DNA from: Symbiodinium natans
Taxonomy: Eukaryota > Sar > Dinophyceae > Suessiales > Symbiodiniaceae
DNA length: 55,000 bases
Assembly: GCA_905221605.1 (NCBI GenBank)
Contig: CAJNDS010002812.1
Span: 125,001-180,000 of the forward strand
Reading direction: 5' to 3'
Both the position numbers and the translations under genes were made by a program. How positions within the stretch are numbered: the first letter of the stretch is position 1; the number at the start of each line of letters is the position of its first letter. Shown here one piece after another: positions 28,829 through 39,454 of the stretch. Below the pieces are notes generated by a model. That model was not told where the DNA came from, made no database searches, and saw only the letters and a program-made list of their open reading frames with translations.

Positions 28829-29149
28829 GGAGCCCTCACCCCATGCCATCAAACCCTCGGCCCTCAACCCCCAAAGCCCCCAAAGCCCCCCAAAACCCAA
28901 AGCCAGCTGCCGTGGCGAACCTGGGTTTAGGTTTCGGGGTGTGGGGTTCAGGGTTTAGGGTTTAGGGCTTAGTTTTTCAAGCTGAGGGTGAGGGTGGAGG
29001 ATTGAGGTGGGAGGTGCGTGTTTTCATGGTTGCAAGCCATGCACAAATGTGTACGTCCAGCAGACAGGCTCCGAACACCCCGCGCCAGAGACCCCAGAGC
29101 CCAAAGCTCTACTGGGCTTTAGGGTTTTGGGTTTTGGGTTTAGGGTTTA

Positions 29150-29394
29150 ACTTGGAGGTTCCTGGTACTTATTAGCCAAGTATAACTGTACTTTCTCATT
29201 ACAAATATCCATATTAGGGCACTTAAGGGGCTTCTAAGTGGGGTTTAAGTACAGTTATAATGGGTTAAGAAGTACCCCTAAACCCTAAACCCTAATCCCT
29301 AAGCCCTAAGCCCTAAACCCTAAACCCTAAACCTCTTTAAGTGCAGCTAAAACTGGCTAGATAAGTACCATGAGCCTCCAAGTAAGCAGCTGTC
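29150..29394. mobile_element. Foldback family A, copy A5, interrupted
   Basis: Arms ACTTGGAGGTTCCTGGTACT and (right) AGTACCATGAGCCTCCAAGT. A block of about 58 bp of CCCTAAA/CCCTAAG units (29275-29332) lies inside, between two partial copies of the right arm. Confidence 0.8.
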
Positions 29395-29438
29395 TGAGGC
29401 TAACGGCAGATCCATCCTTCACGAAGTTGGAGCAGGTG

Positions 29439-29485
29439 CCGGTTCAGGGTTTAGGGTTCAGGGTTTAGGGTTCAGGGTTTAGGGT
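29439..29485 (+). repeat. Alternating TTTAGGG-TTCAGGG array
   Basis: A 14-bp higher-order unit (TTTAGGGTTCAGGG) repeated three times, then a C14 tract at 29490-29503. Confidence 0.9.
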
Positions 29486-29569
29486 TCTACCCCCCCCCCC
29501 CCCATCCCCCTCCCCGCCCTAAGCCTTCCCCAAACTCTGAGCCCAAACCCTGAACCCTACACCGGGATA

Positions 29570-29632
29570 CCCCCTAAACAATAAACCCTAAACCCTAAAC
29601 CCTAAACCCCAAACCCTAAACCCTAAACCCTA
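29570..29632 (-). repeat. CCCTAAA array
   Basis: About eight units, one CCCCAAA. Confidence 0.9.
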
Positions 29633-30591
29633 GATCCTAGGCCTTAAATCCTGAACCCGAGGAAGCGAGCAACAGTCTCGACAGCAGGGTTTAGGATTTA
29701 GGGTTTAGAGTTTAGGGTTAGTGTTAAGGGACTCCTGATTGAGTTGCTATGACTCGAGGTGTATTCCTTAAGGAGTGTTTGGGCTCTCCGCGTGGGGCGC
29801 AGGAGTCGTCCAGTCAAAGCACCTGAATTGGCCCTAGCGCTTTTTTTGGTCAGGGCCGTTTGGGGGCTTCAAGGGGTAGGTCTTCTCTTCGAGCTTAGTA
29901 GCTGAATGTGAGTGCGCTTTACACTTTTTGGGGGATACGCTAATCCCCTCTAGAACTGAAAGTGTACACTGTTTTGGGGCCTATGAACTCAGCAACTTCT
30001 TCTAGTGTTGTCAGGATAGTTTTTGGGGCACCTGCCCCTGCAGACTCTACAACCCCTAACCCCCGAAACCCCGAAACTCTCAAACTGCTGTTAGGTGGAT
30101 CACGACCCTGCCTCGAGGCTGATGCTTGCGCCTGGGCTTGACAGACTCTTCCTGCTCTAGGTTTGAGATGTGGGGTTTATAGTTTTAGGCTAAAGGCTGT
30201 GGAGTTGGGGCTGACGGCCATAGGAGGGCGTGGATGAAGGGTATGTGGTGTAGTGCTAAATGTTCTGAAGGGTTGCGTGTCTTGTGTGTTGTGGGGAGTG
30301 TCGGAGTTTATGTTTGTGAGTGAGGGTTAAGGGGCTCTGCTACCAGCTGGAGGGCCCCTAAGCCAGGGGACAACAGCAAGAACCTAAACCCGCCAGAGGC
30401 ATCAATGCCCTGCTGCTAGGCTTGAGGTCCTGGCATTGGGTTGTGGCTGCCTTCAACCCGGCCCTCACCTAGACCCTAAGCCCTAAGCCTGGCAGTACCC
30501 TACCCTCATTTCTTTTGCGATGTGTCCGCACCCGCGGACTTGCCAAGTCTTCCCTGCTCCCCCCGGCAATTTGGGGTGCAGGGTTTAGGGC
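29633..30591. other. No gene seen
   Basis: About 950 bp of unique sequence with a few isolated TTTAGGG or CCCTAAA units and no frame worth listing. Confidence 0.65.
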
Positions 30592-30650
30592 TTTAGGGCT
30601 TTAGGGCTTTAGGGCTTTAGGGTTTAGGGTTTAGGGCTTCAAGACAACCT
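30592..30650 (+). repeat. GCTTTAGG 8-bp variant array
   Basis: Four GGCTTTAG units (period 8) precede two TTTAGGG. Confidence 0.88.
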
Positions 30651-30719
30651 GCAGTCTCTTCCTGGGCTCCCTTTTGCTCATCGGCTTATCTCAGATTGCA
30701 GATCGTGGCGGCTGGCCCG

Positions 30720-30842
30720 CTAAACCCTAAACCCTAAACCCTAAACCCTAAACCCTAAACCCTAAACCCTAAACCCTAAACCCTAAACCCTAAGCCCTAA
30801 GCCCTAAGCCCTAAACCCTAAACCCTAAACCCTAAACCCCTA
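30720..30842 (-). repeat. CCCTAAA array
   Basis: About seventeen units with three CCCTAAG at about 30788-30810. Confidence 0.95.
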
Positions 30843-30909
30843 ACGCCTGAACCTTTAGGACGAAGGAAAGTACCCGACAGTCGGAGCATAATCCGGAAGC
30901 TTCTTGAGG

Positions 30910-31015
30910 CTAGGACCCGGAGTAGGCCCTTGTTTCCTTTATTTAGGTTTTATAATTCCCATAAAGCCAAAAAGGGCCCTTATTCGTAGGCTACTCCTGG
31001 GTCTAGTAAGGCCTT
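30910..31015. mobile_element. Foldback family B, copy B3
   Basis: Ends CTAGGACCCGGAGTAGGCCC and GGCTACTCCTGGGTCTAG; interior CCCATAAAGCCAAAAAGG. Confidence 0.87.
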
Positions 31016-31107
31016 CTTGTAGCCACCCAGCTCGCTTCAGGCATTCCCGCGGTGGCTGCACTTGCGGCCTGGCTTAGAGACTTAAGCCCGACAGGGTGCG
31101 GGTATGG

Positions 31108-31167
31108 GGTTTAGGGTTTAGGGTTTGGGGTTTAGGGTTTAGGGTTTAGGGTTTAGGGTCTAGGGGG
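31108..31167 (+). repeat. TTTAGGG array
   Basis: Seven units leading into the 9-bp GTTTAGAGG array. Confidence 0.9.
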
Positions 31168-31275
31168 TTTGGAGAGTTCAGACAGTTCAGAGGGTTTGGA
31201 GGGTTTAGAGGGTTTAGAGGGTGTTTAGGGGTTTTCAGGGGTTTAGAGGGTTTAGAGGGTTTAGGATTCGAGGCA
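31168..31275 (+). repeat. GTTTAGAGG 9-bp array, left arm
   Basis: About eleven units of GGGTTTAGA and relatives. The same repeat recurs inverted at 31464-31652. Confidence 0.9.
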
Positions 31276-31463
31276 TTGAGTATTTATGGTCCATATCTCA
31301 GAAGGGACTTAAGTTAACAGTCTCCAACAGTGCCTTCTCTACAAGAATCGAAAATTGCAGCTGGCTGAGCTCAAACTCGCAGACTTTTGCAAAGCCTCTG
31401 CAATATAACACCTGTGAGGGTAGAGATCGTAGTTCGCCCAAAACCCTACACCCTGCCCTACCC

Positions 31464-31652
31464 ACAAACCCTAAACCCTCTAAACCCTCGAAACCCTCTA
31501 AACCCTCGAGACCCCAAGACCCCAACCCTCTAAACCCTCTAAACCCTCTAAACCCTCTGAACCCTCTAAACCCTCTGAACCCTCTAAACCCTCTAAATCC
31601 TGTAAACCCTCTAAACCCTCTAAACCCCCTAAACCCTCTAAACCCTCCAAAG
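31464..31652 (-). repeat. CCCTCTAAA 9-bp array, right arm
   Basis: About twenty 9-bp units. The + frame at 31221-31655 reads GFR repeats, then unique sequence, then NPL repeats because the period is a multiple of three; I do not regard it as a gene. Confidence 0.93.
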
Positions 31653-31690
31653 TGAACCCTAAACCCTAAACCCTAGACGCTAAACCCTGA

Positions 31691-32092
31691 AGCCCGGAAG
31701 GCTCGTTGCTCTGCTGACCATTGGCCAAGCTGCTGCGTACATCACCGTGAAGAGCCTGGGCAACTGGCCAGCAGCAGCCGTGTTTAGGGTTTAGGCGTTG
31801 CAATTCACGAGTGGGCCGTGGGCCCAAAACCCAAAGCCCACAGCACTAAGCCGAAGGCCATAAGCCCTTGACAGATTTAGGCTTTAGGGTTTGTAGTAGA
31901 TTTGTTGTTTAGGGCCAAAATCGCACCACACCTTACTGCTTAAACCCTCAGCCACTGCTCCCACACCGCCGAAGGCTATAGCGACTCCAACAGCTCGGTT
32001 TTTGCCTTCGTCTCTGCGGTGGTTTATGGCGCGTTGGCCACGTCGTGCCCCTCGGATCGGCAGCCCAGCCATGCTCGACCTTAAACCCTAAA
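31691..32092. other. No gene seen
   Basis: Unique sequence with single repeat units. Confidence 0.6.
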
Positions 32093-32196
32093 TGGGGGTT
32101 TACGAAAATAGGGGTACCCCTTTTGGGGTCCTCATTATGAGGGGATCCCACACTCTGGGGGTCTATATTAGGGTGCCCTATTTTCGTAAACCCCAA
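32093..32196. mobile_element. Foldback family F, copy F1
   Basis: About 104 bp with ends TGGGGGTTTACGAAAATAGG and CCCTATTTTCGTAAACCCCA, nearly perfect inverted repeats. Confidence 0.88.
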
Positions 32197-32224
32197 ATCC
32201 CAGCCTGAAAACATACATCCCTCA

Positions 32225-32356
32225 ACCCGAAACCGTAAACCCTAAACCCTAAACCCTAAGCCCTAAGCCTGAACCCTAAACCCCTAGACCCTAAACCCTA
32301 AACCCTAAACCCTAAACCCTAAACCCTAAAGCTTAAACCCTAAACCCTAAACCTAC
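32225..32356 (-). repeat. CCCTAAA array
   Basis: About eighteen units with CCCTAAG and a GCTTAAA. Confidence 0.93.
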
Positions 32357-32860
32357 ATCCTAGGGAGCATTGAGCTGCGGACCCGGTTTAGGGTGGGGTT
32401 TTGGGTCTAGGGTCTAGGGGCGTAGGGATGAGGGCTTGTAACCCTTCAGGGCTTTTCGGGCTCATGGCTTTGGTGAGAATTTCCTCGTGGTTCCACCGTC
32501 GCAGCAGGTGGGTACACTTACTCCGAGTTCCTTCCCACGGTTTAGGGTTTTGGCTTTAGGCTTTAGGGTTTAGGGTTTAGGGTTCCGCGGAATCATCCCA
32601 GAAGTGCGTCCTAACCCGAGACTCCAAGACCCCTGAGCTGGTGAGACGGGTGGAGAGGGAAAGAGAAAGAGAGAGGGACAGGCATGCGCATTTTTGGTAG
32701 CTTCAATAGACAGAGAAGCAAGATACGAGTACTCCATTCTTAAGAATGCTCAGGTAGAGCCTGCCTCAAGCCAGGACAGCAATTCCCTAATACAGTATGA
32801 GGGTTTAGGATTTAGGGTTTAGGGTTAGGGTTTAGGGTTTAGGGTACTGTAGTATACTGT
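32357..32860. other. Upstream region of the 160-aa gene
   Basis: Short TTTAGGG clusters at 32551-32582 and 32803-32846, the latter 54 bases before the ATG. An AG at 32875-32876 (CCTAGCAG) could serve as a trans-splice acceptor; this is speculative. Confidence 0.4.
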
Positions 32861-32899
32861 TTGTCAGGTCCTAGCAGATCAATCCTAGAAGTTCCCGCG

Positions 32900-33382
32900 A
32901 TGGTGGACTCCTCCCAAGCAAGTTACGATGCGGCCTTCGCGTCGCTCGCGGGGCGGTTCCGGAAGGAGGGGTGGGAAGCGCGGCAAGAAGACCCACCACA
33001 GGCATACCTCCATGTCACCAAGCCGCACTGGTTTGACGCCAAGCTGAATGGCATCCATTTTGAGACCTATGTTCTCGGCAGCCAGGTCGCGGCTGGCTCC
33101 GCACCAGTCTGCCTGCATTGCGAGCACGATTGCCCTTTCCAAGCTGCATTCATGGAGAAGTTCACCGAGCGTGCGCGCAGCATCATTGAGGGGTGGCCTG
33201 GCTACAGCATCCTGGGCCCCAGAGGTTGCAGCGTCTGCGAGGTGCAGGTTCCGCTGGGCACGAGCCCGGATGCGACGGTGGCGGCACTGGAGCAGGAACT
33301 CCTGCGCCTTCAGCAGCTGGCTCCGTTGGTTGACGAGGTGATAGAGGAGCTGGCAGGGAGCTCGGGCGCAAGCGCCCCGTGA
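32900..33382 (+). CDS. Hypothetical protein, 160 aa, intact
   Basis: An ATG at 32900 opens a 160-aa frame ending in TGA at 33382; an in-frame TTG at 32861 would add 13 residues but lies close to telomere-like repeats and is less likely. It stands out from its surroundings: GC-rich third codon positions, balanced composition, no low complexity, and a long C-terminal Leu/Glu-rich helix (about 128-155). A Cys-x2-Cys-x3-Cys cluster (CLHCEHDC, about 74-81) and a WPGY turn (about 101-104) could be structural. No signal peptide or membrane segment is visible. I do not recognise the family. No intron is needed, which fits a retroposed or simply intronless gene. Flanks are TTTAGGG repeats upstream (to 32846) and plain sequence downstream. 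The opposite strand has an overlapping 174-codon frame (32885-33409) of poorer composition, which I take to be its shadow. Confidence 0.65.
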   Translation: MVDSSQASYDAAFASLAGRFRKEGWEARQEDPPQAYLHVTKPHWFDAKLNGIHFETYVLGSQVAAGSAPVCLHCEHDCPFQAAFMEKFTERARSIIEGWPGYSILGPRGCSVCEVQVPLGTSPDATVAALEQELLRLQQLAPLVDEVIEELAGSSGASAP

Positions 33383-34029
33383 GCACGTAGCTTGCCCCAG
33401 AGGTTTCAAGCTAGGTTTTGAGGGAGAATCTTTTGTGCTGTCGTTCGCCGGTTCTGCAGCGTTATCCGCATCCGTTCATTAGTGCCGAGCTGTCGCGCTG
33501 CGGCTTCTTGAAAAGTGTGCGTCTGACTCTCTTGCAGGGACTATCTCTTGAAGAGCCATCTTCTTGTTGGTCGCCGTTGGTTGTTTGTACGTAGCCTTAA
33601 CAACACATGCACAAGGTGGTTTGAGTGCAAAATACAGTATCCAGCTTCTTACTATGCACCTGAACTCTATTCGTGCACAGTGGTTGTAGCAAATCATATC
33701 CAACCCTAAACCTTAAACCCTACCTAGCAAACTATCGCCTCGAAGCTTAAGAGGTTGAGGTTTGCGACACCCCCAGGCGTCCACTTGCTCCGGAAGGCTT
33801 TGCGTTCCACCGACCTGTGGCTGGGCTCTTCAGGCTTAAGGTTTAGGGTTAGGGTTTAGGGTTTAAGGTTTAGGGTTTGCTTTGCAGGGGTTAGGGTTTA
33901 GAATCTAGGGGTTGTGGATGTCAGCTATTTCGGCACTCACGGTCTCGTGTTCGAGGGTGTTTCGGACAATTTGAGGCCGCACCCACACCGCCCCATGCAG
34001 CGACAATGGCTTGTAAGGGACATCAAGGT
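33383..34029. other. Downstream region of the 160-aa gene
   Basis: Unique sequence to about 33700, then a short TTTAGGG cluster (33838-33900). No terminator or poly(A) signal can be named in this type of genome. Confidence 0.5.
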
Positions 34030-34093
34030 CCAGAGCCCAAACCCCAAACCCCAAGCCCTAAACCCTAAACCCTAAACCCTAAACCCTAAACCC
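34030..34093 (-). repeat. CCCCAAA to CCCTAAA array
   Basis: About nine units. Confidence 0.9.
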
Positions 34094-34212
34094 TTAAAAC
34101 TCCCTATTGCCAAATCCTGACACCCTTTGGGTGCCTGGCGGAGCTTCTTGGTTCGAATTCCTGGTTGCGTTTTCCGGCTCTCTAAAGGGGGTAATTAGCT
34201 CCTTAAATCATG

Positions 34213-34308
34213 GCCCTAAACCCTAAACCCTAAACCCGAAACCCGAAACCCTAAACCCTAAACCCTAAACCCTAAACCCTGAACCCTGAACCCTGAACCC
34301 TGAACCCT
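34213..34308 (-). repeat. CCCTAAA array ending in CCCTGAA
   Basis: About nine CCCTAAA/CCCGAAA, then four to five CCCTGAA. Confidence 0.92.
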
Positions 34309-34422
34309 GCCCCATGAACACTTCTGCTGAGGGACTCGGGCGGGAGCTACGAACACTCCCGGGGGTCGCCGGCTCCAGCCCAACCTCATGAGCCCTACAC
34401 AAGCAGCAAGAACTTGAAAACT

Positions 34423-34496
34423 GGGTTTAGGGTTTAGGGTTTAGGGTTGAGGGTTGAGGGTTTAGGGTTTAGGGTTCAGGGTTAAGGGTTTAGGGC
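34423..34496 (+). repeat. TTTAGGG array
   Basis: About ten units with TTGAGGG and TTAAGGG variants. Confidence 0.9.
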
Positions 34497-34867
34497 CCCA
34501 GAAAATTTTAAAGCCCTTGACCCCCCCCCCAAACCCTGCAAACCCCTGAAAACCCTCCAGGAACCTGGCCGTAGATCGCCTGCACCTCTTCGTGGCCGAC
34601 TTTGAGTTGCAGTGGAGCAAGGCCCGCCACCCCCTTTGGGGTTTAGGGTTTAGGGGGGTTTCGGGTTTTCGGGCCTTGTATGAGGTTTAGGCAGGGGTGT
34701 GGGGGGAGTGGAGGTGTCTATCCGAGGTTTAGGATTTTAGTGGTGGCTTGCGGGGGCAGAACCCAGCGAAGCGCATCCTGAATTTTGTTGGGTGACCGAA
34801 GCCCATGAGTCCCAATGTCGGATATCGCTTGCTGAGCTTGGACACTGGATGGGTTTAAGGGTGTATC

Positions 34868-34966
34868 TCAGGATGTTCCGCCTTGTACTATCAGTCCTTA
34901 GTAGGGATTATAAGAACCCCTTGTTGTAATCCCTATATTTAGGACTGTTGAAGTATCCCAAGGTGT
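34868..34966. mobile_element. Foldback family C, copy C2
   Basis: Left CAGGATGTTCCGCCTTGTAC, right GACTGTTGAAGTATCCCAAG, with an interior of inverted TAGGGATTATAAG / TTGTAATCCCTA. Confidence 0.75.
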
Positions 34967-35925
34967 AGCCTTTGGGTGCTGATTCAAGAGCAATGCAGTG
35001 GTCAACGCTTGGGCGAGTGGCTGAGGGGACGCCCCCCCCCCCCCCCACTTCAACAAGGATCCGGCCTTCGGACGGCAAGAAGCAGCAACTATGAACCTAC
35101 ATTTCCCACACGCTCGCCTTGTCCAGAAGCGATCACAATTCGACAACTATCCAGGACCATTCGTTCATGCACGTGCGCGCTCATTCACACTTCGCTGCAC
35201 TGCGCTGCACTTAAGTGCACTTCACTTCCACATTCGCGCATGTTTTACTTCCGCACCCTGCCTCCAAGGCCAAGTGCCAAGAAAGCCTGGAACAGCCATG
35301 GGGCCCAATCTGTCTCTGTCCTGTTTCCTCAACGTGCTGCAGCAAAAAAGCTACGGCAGGAGAACGAGTATAGCACAAGAGGGACATGCAGCCCCAGTGG
35401 GTGATCCCAGCGGAACTGCGCATTTCAGGATCTCAAAGGCGCTTTCAGGCTGAGTTATGATAGGCTTAGGCAACTCACCACTTCTCAGCGATTCAGACTC
35501 GCTCACCCCCCCCCCCCCCCAAAGACCACCATCCCAGGGTTAGGCTTCTGGGTCTAGGGGTTGAAAGCCTCAGAGCAAAGCTTCATTACCCCCTCAGCAA
35601 TCCCTACTGCTTGCCTCGCGCAGGTTTCTGGGCAAGAGTGGCGCGCCTTGTCTTCAAGAAGCCTTCAGGATAGAGCTAGACACCCGAATTCCTACACAAC
35701 TCCAAGCCTAAACCCAAAACAACAAGCCCGAAAGCCTACACACTACTCCGGGCATTCTCCGTGTTGCTGCAGGCGGAGAACTCATAGGTTTTCTCATCGC
35801 GGGCTGGTTCAGTACATAGGGTCAGCGCTTTGGGCTAGATATGGCCTGGCGTGCAATTACGCTACCAAGGGCAGTGCATATACATGGACAGAGTACTTCT
35901 CAAGCAACAGCTCCCCTAGACCTCC

Positions 35926-35963
<38 letters not shown>

Positions 35964-36271
35964 GAACGCGAAAGGCAGCTCCCAAGTTACTAGCTAACTG
36001 TCAGCAGCCCCTTTGCCCCAGACTTCGAACTCACAATCCCCATTCCGATCCCCAACTCCTTCCAACCCTCACTCTGCCGAGACAGCCATACACCTCTGAA
36101 TAAGGAAGCTTCACTTTTTGTGTACATGGGTTACTCTAGGTAAGGTCCAACTGAATTCTAAGCCCCGCTGAGCCCTTTCATTGCAAACCCCAAATCTTTT
36201 CTCAATGCAACAAGGCCCCACAACATCCCGAAACTCCCTCGCATTGTCCGCGCGTAAAGCCGCAGAAGCAA
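34967..36271. other. Unique block, no supported gene
   Basis: Contains two C15 runs (35032-35046 and 35506-35520) and Ser/Pro-rich chance frames of up to 142 codons. Confidence 0.55.
35933..35960 (+). repeat. CT microsatellite
   Basis: About twelve CT units. Confidence 0.9.
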
Positions 36272-36382
36272 CCCAGAGGGTCCATTTGTATTGCCATTAT
36301 GGAACTAGCTACCAAAAAACCACACTGAATAGGGTGATGGGGTACCTAGATCCATACGAGTATCACAAATGGACCCTCTGGG
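36272..36382. mobile_element. Foldback element I, perfect 18-bp ends
   Basis: CCCAGAGGGTCCATTTGT at 36272-36289 is the exact complement of 36365-36382; total 111 bp. CAA flanks both sides (36269-36271 and 36383-36385), perhaps a 3-bp target duplication. Single copy here. Confidence 0.88.
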
Positions 36383-36714
36383 CAAGTACGGACAGAATGG
36401 CCCCAACTCCCCGCCCCTTCCCCGCCCCTCCCCCTTTCCCGCGGATGCCCAACGCCAGAGCTCCCAAGGTTTGCGTTCAGCTTTTCAGGGGTTGAGGGGC
36501 TTTCAGGTTTTGGGTCTTGGTGCTCGCGATTTTTTAAAGGGGTTCTCGGCTTCAGAGGTTTTTAAGGGGGTTTGGGTTTAGGGTTTAGGATTTCGGGTTT
36601 AGGGTTTTGGGTATAGGGTTTTGGGATTGAGGCGGCTACGCTGTTGCCTGGCCCCTCGCCGTCCTCTGCTACGCTGTCACACAGGGCCTGCAGGCCAGGA
36701 GCCCGCCTTTTCTG

Positions 36715-36770
36715 GGGTTTAGGGTTTAGGGTTTAGGGTTCAGGGTTTAGGGTTTAGGGTTTAGGGGTCT
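36715..36770 (+). repeat. TTTAGGG array
   Basis: Eight units, one TTCAGGG. Confidence 0.92.
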
Positions 36771-36792
36771 CAGCAAGCCCAAGACCACTTAG

Positions 36793-36900
36793 CCCTAAGG
36801 GTCCATGTGCCTATATCGTATATACTTGGGCCCAAAAGCGACAAAGTATGAGCCCCTTTTAGGGCCCAAGTGTATACCATGGGTACATGGACCTTTAGGG
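36793..36900. mobile_element. Foldback family G, copy G1
   Basis: Ends CCCTAAGGGTCCATGTGCCT and GGTACATGGACCTTTAGGG, with inner inverted ACTTGGGCCC / GGGCCCAAGT. Confidence 0.87.
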
Positions 36901-38174
36901 TAATTGAGGAATACACCTAAGTTCGCAATTAGGATCCCGGTGTAATTAGTTTAGGGAGCTACAGTCCAGTGCGCGACTTGCGCCTAGGAGCGGCGCGCGT
37001 TCGGGACAAAATCGCGCTCGCGTTTAACTCGGCCACCCACCATGTCTCGATGTTTACATTGACATCCAAGAAAACATCAACACGCCAAGGTTTGCCATTG
37101 TTCCAGATGGGGCCAAAATGTTCTCGTGCGCATCCCAAGCACATCCTGCGGCCGAAATCGTGTTCCCGCCCCAGTCTCGTGCATGTTTTTGGCACTTGCC
37201 TCACCCGCGTGCAAGCACCGTAAGCCCACTACACATCGGCAGTGGCAACTTGCACCAATCCTGCGCACATGCATTAGCTGCATAGCTACAGCATGCGTCG
37301 TTGCCTGCCTCACCCCAAGCCCTGTACACTGAGCCCTAACAGACCCACGTTATCACTTTCTCGTCGACGAAAAAGACTACAGCGGTCGTATGCTGGAGAG
37401 GCACTTCTTTGTCATTATGCCTCATAATTTTGTGACTCTGTGGCGAGGAAGACTTACTTGATTCATTGATAGTGTAAAGTTCAACGCAGGCTTCCATCGC
37501 GATGCCCAAAGTAGCCTTGACCCTGAACCGGTCAACGGCACGCACCCAAAATCTTCATCCTCATGTCCCAAACCATCAGAAACCTAGACCCCTGCATTAC
37601 CTTATAACTTATATCCCCAAACCCGATGCTAAACCCTCACAACCTCAAAGAAAGAAGCGCTCCGCGCATTCAGCTTCCCATTTAGTTTCACTTGGGGTGA
37701 TAGCCACACTTGCTCTACTTACAGCCCTGCTAACATATTGCCCATGAACCTGCATACACACTTCAATGCCTAGGGTTGGAGAACAATCGCAGAACTTTGA
37801 ACTTCAATTTTTCCAGACCATGTCTTGCGCGAGGCCTTCATCTTGGACGAAGGTGCCGATGATACGTCGGCTTTCCGACGTTCCTAAACCACAAGCCGCC
37901 CTGCACCCGGACTTTTTAAACCCCAAAGGAAGCTTCCGTCTACAGCTCCTATAAACCCTATAAACCCTGTAAACCCTATAAACCGCATAAACCCTATAGA
38001 CCCAGTGCTATACACTTTACACACCCTTTACAACCCCAAACCCTCTAGCCCCTACGCCCTGAAGCCCTAAAACCCTGAGACCCTAACACCCCAAGCCTTG
38101 GAAACCCTGAAGGTGTTGAACTGACAAACGGGCTCAGGACACTTGGCACGACATTCGCGCAAGCAAGGGTTAGA
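36901..38174. other. Unique block, no supported gene
   Basis: A minus frame at 36959-37204 has a protein-like middle (WRVDVFLDVNVNIETWWVAE) but is only 81 codons. A degenerate 9-bp CCCTATAAA cluster lies at 37950-37999. Confidence 0.5.
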
Positions 38175-38270
38175 GATGAGGGTTTAGGGTTTAGGGTTTA
38201 GGGTTCAGGGTTTAGGGTCCAGGGTTTAGGGTTTAGGGTTCAAGGTTTAGGGTTTAGGGTTTAGGGCTAG
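38175..38270 (+). repeat. TTTAGGG array
   Basis: About thirteen units with TCCAGGG and TTCAAGG variants. Confidence 0.92.
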
Positions 38271-38335
38271 AAAATTTACTGCACGTTCATTACCCTGACT
38301 ACGCAGGTCTTAGGGCTTCTAGGATAGGTCATGCA

Positions 38336-38444
38336 GTTGAAGGTTCATGTGCAGCTACATATGTAGGGCTCAAAGTACTCAAAACAAGGGTTATGTTCCC
38401 TTCTTCCTAACTCCAGCTATAACGGGCCATGAACCAAAGTAGGG
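38336..38444. mobile_element. Foldback family A, copy A6
   Basis: Diverged: left arm TTGAAGGTTCATGTGCAGCT, right arm AGCTATAACGGGCCATGAAC. Confidence 0.65.
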
Positions 38445-39236
38445 TTCGGAGGTTAAACCCTACATGAAGCAGTATGGGCCTTTGTGTGTTTTTCGAGTAG
38501 ACAAGGGGCGTATACAGCTTCCCCAATTATGACCATGTCACTACCCCTAGATCACGGTTCTTGCGTTCGGTTCTCTAAGCCCTAAACCCTGGAATCTAAG
38601 ACCTAAGCCCGATTCCCAGAAGGAACGGGGGAATTGGCACTGTGCACTGATCTTGGGCTTGTAGAACTGTTGTAGAACTTATGGGGTTTAGGGTAGAGGG
38701 TTGAGGGTTTAGGGTTTAGGGCCGAGGCTTTAGGGTAGAGTTCACCTCCCAACTTTACAGTTTCAGGATTCCAGGGTTGCAGGGTTCCAGGGTTCCGGGT
38801 TCTAGGGTGTCGAGCTCAGGGCTTCCTGATTTCATTCCTTTCAGTGTTCCCTTCTGGATTCTAAGGGCTAAGCCCCTTGAGCCCTGAGCCCCTAGAACCC
38901 CGGGTTCCACGGCTTAGGTTTAGGGCTGAAGTCTGCGCCAGGACAGCTGTTCGCATTACCCAAATCACCTCGGCGGCTTGGTTCAAGGTTTGCAGGGTTT
39001 AGGGTTTAGCGCTTAGGGATTCGGGTTTATGAGTTTAGGGGTTTAGGGTTTAGGGTTCAGGGTATAGGAGTGTGGGAGTGTGGGGGTTTAAGGTTTAGGG
39101 TATAGGGTAAAAGATTCTCCCTTCTGGCCCTAACCTCTTTAAGCTTCAGATCCTCTTCGTCATGGAGCAGGTCTTACTTGAACAGGCCCAGAATTCCCCA
39201 ACCATCCGGACTTTGGGGCCTATGCCCAAGGACGTG
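38445..39236. other. No gene seen
   Basis: Scattered TTTAGGG units and a TTCCAGGG cluster at 38763-38805. Confidence 0.6.
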
Positions 39237-39310
39237 GTTTAGGGTTTAGGGTTTAGGGTTTAGGGTTTAGGGTTTAGGGTTTAGGGTTTAGGGTTTAGCG
39301 TTTAGGGTCT
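39237..39310 (+). repeat. TTTAGGG array
   Basis: Ten nearly perfect units. Confidence 0.95.
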
Positions 39311-39454
39311 CGGCAAACGGGGTTGAAACGTAGCCTCAACCTCCATGTATGTGGTGGGGGCTGGTCCAACTTGTGTTTTCGCGGCAGGATCGTCTCGTTC
39401 CCAAGGTATGTCCCTCACGCCAATTATAACCCCTATATATAGCTTACATAGTCC

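Noticed and set aside
31221-31655. 144-codon frame rich in GFR and NPL
   Set aside because: Produced by 9-bp repeats in opposite orientation.
32885-33409. 174-codon minus-strand frame opposite the 160-aa gene
   Set aside because: Cys/Arg-rich composition and worse codon pattern than the + strand; a GC-rich shadow.
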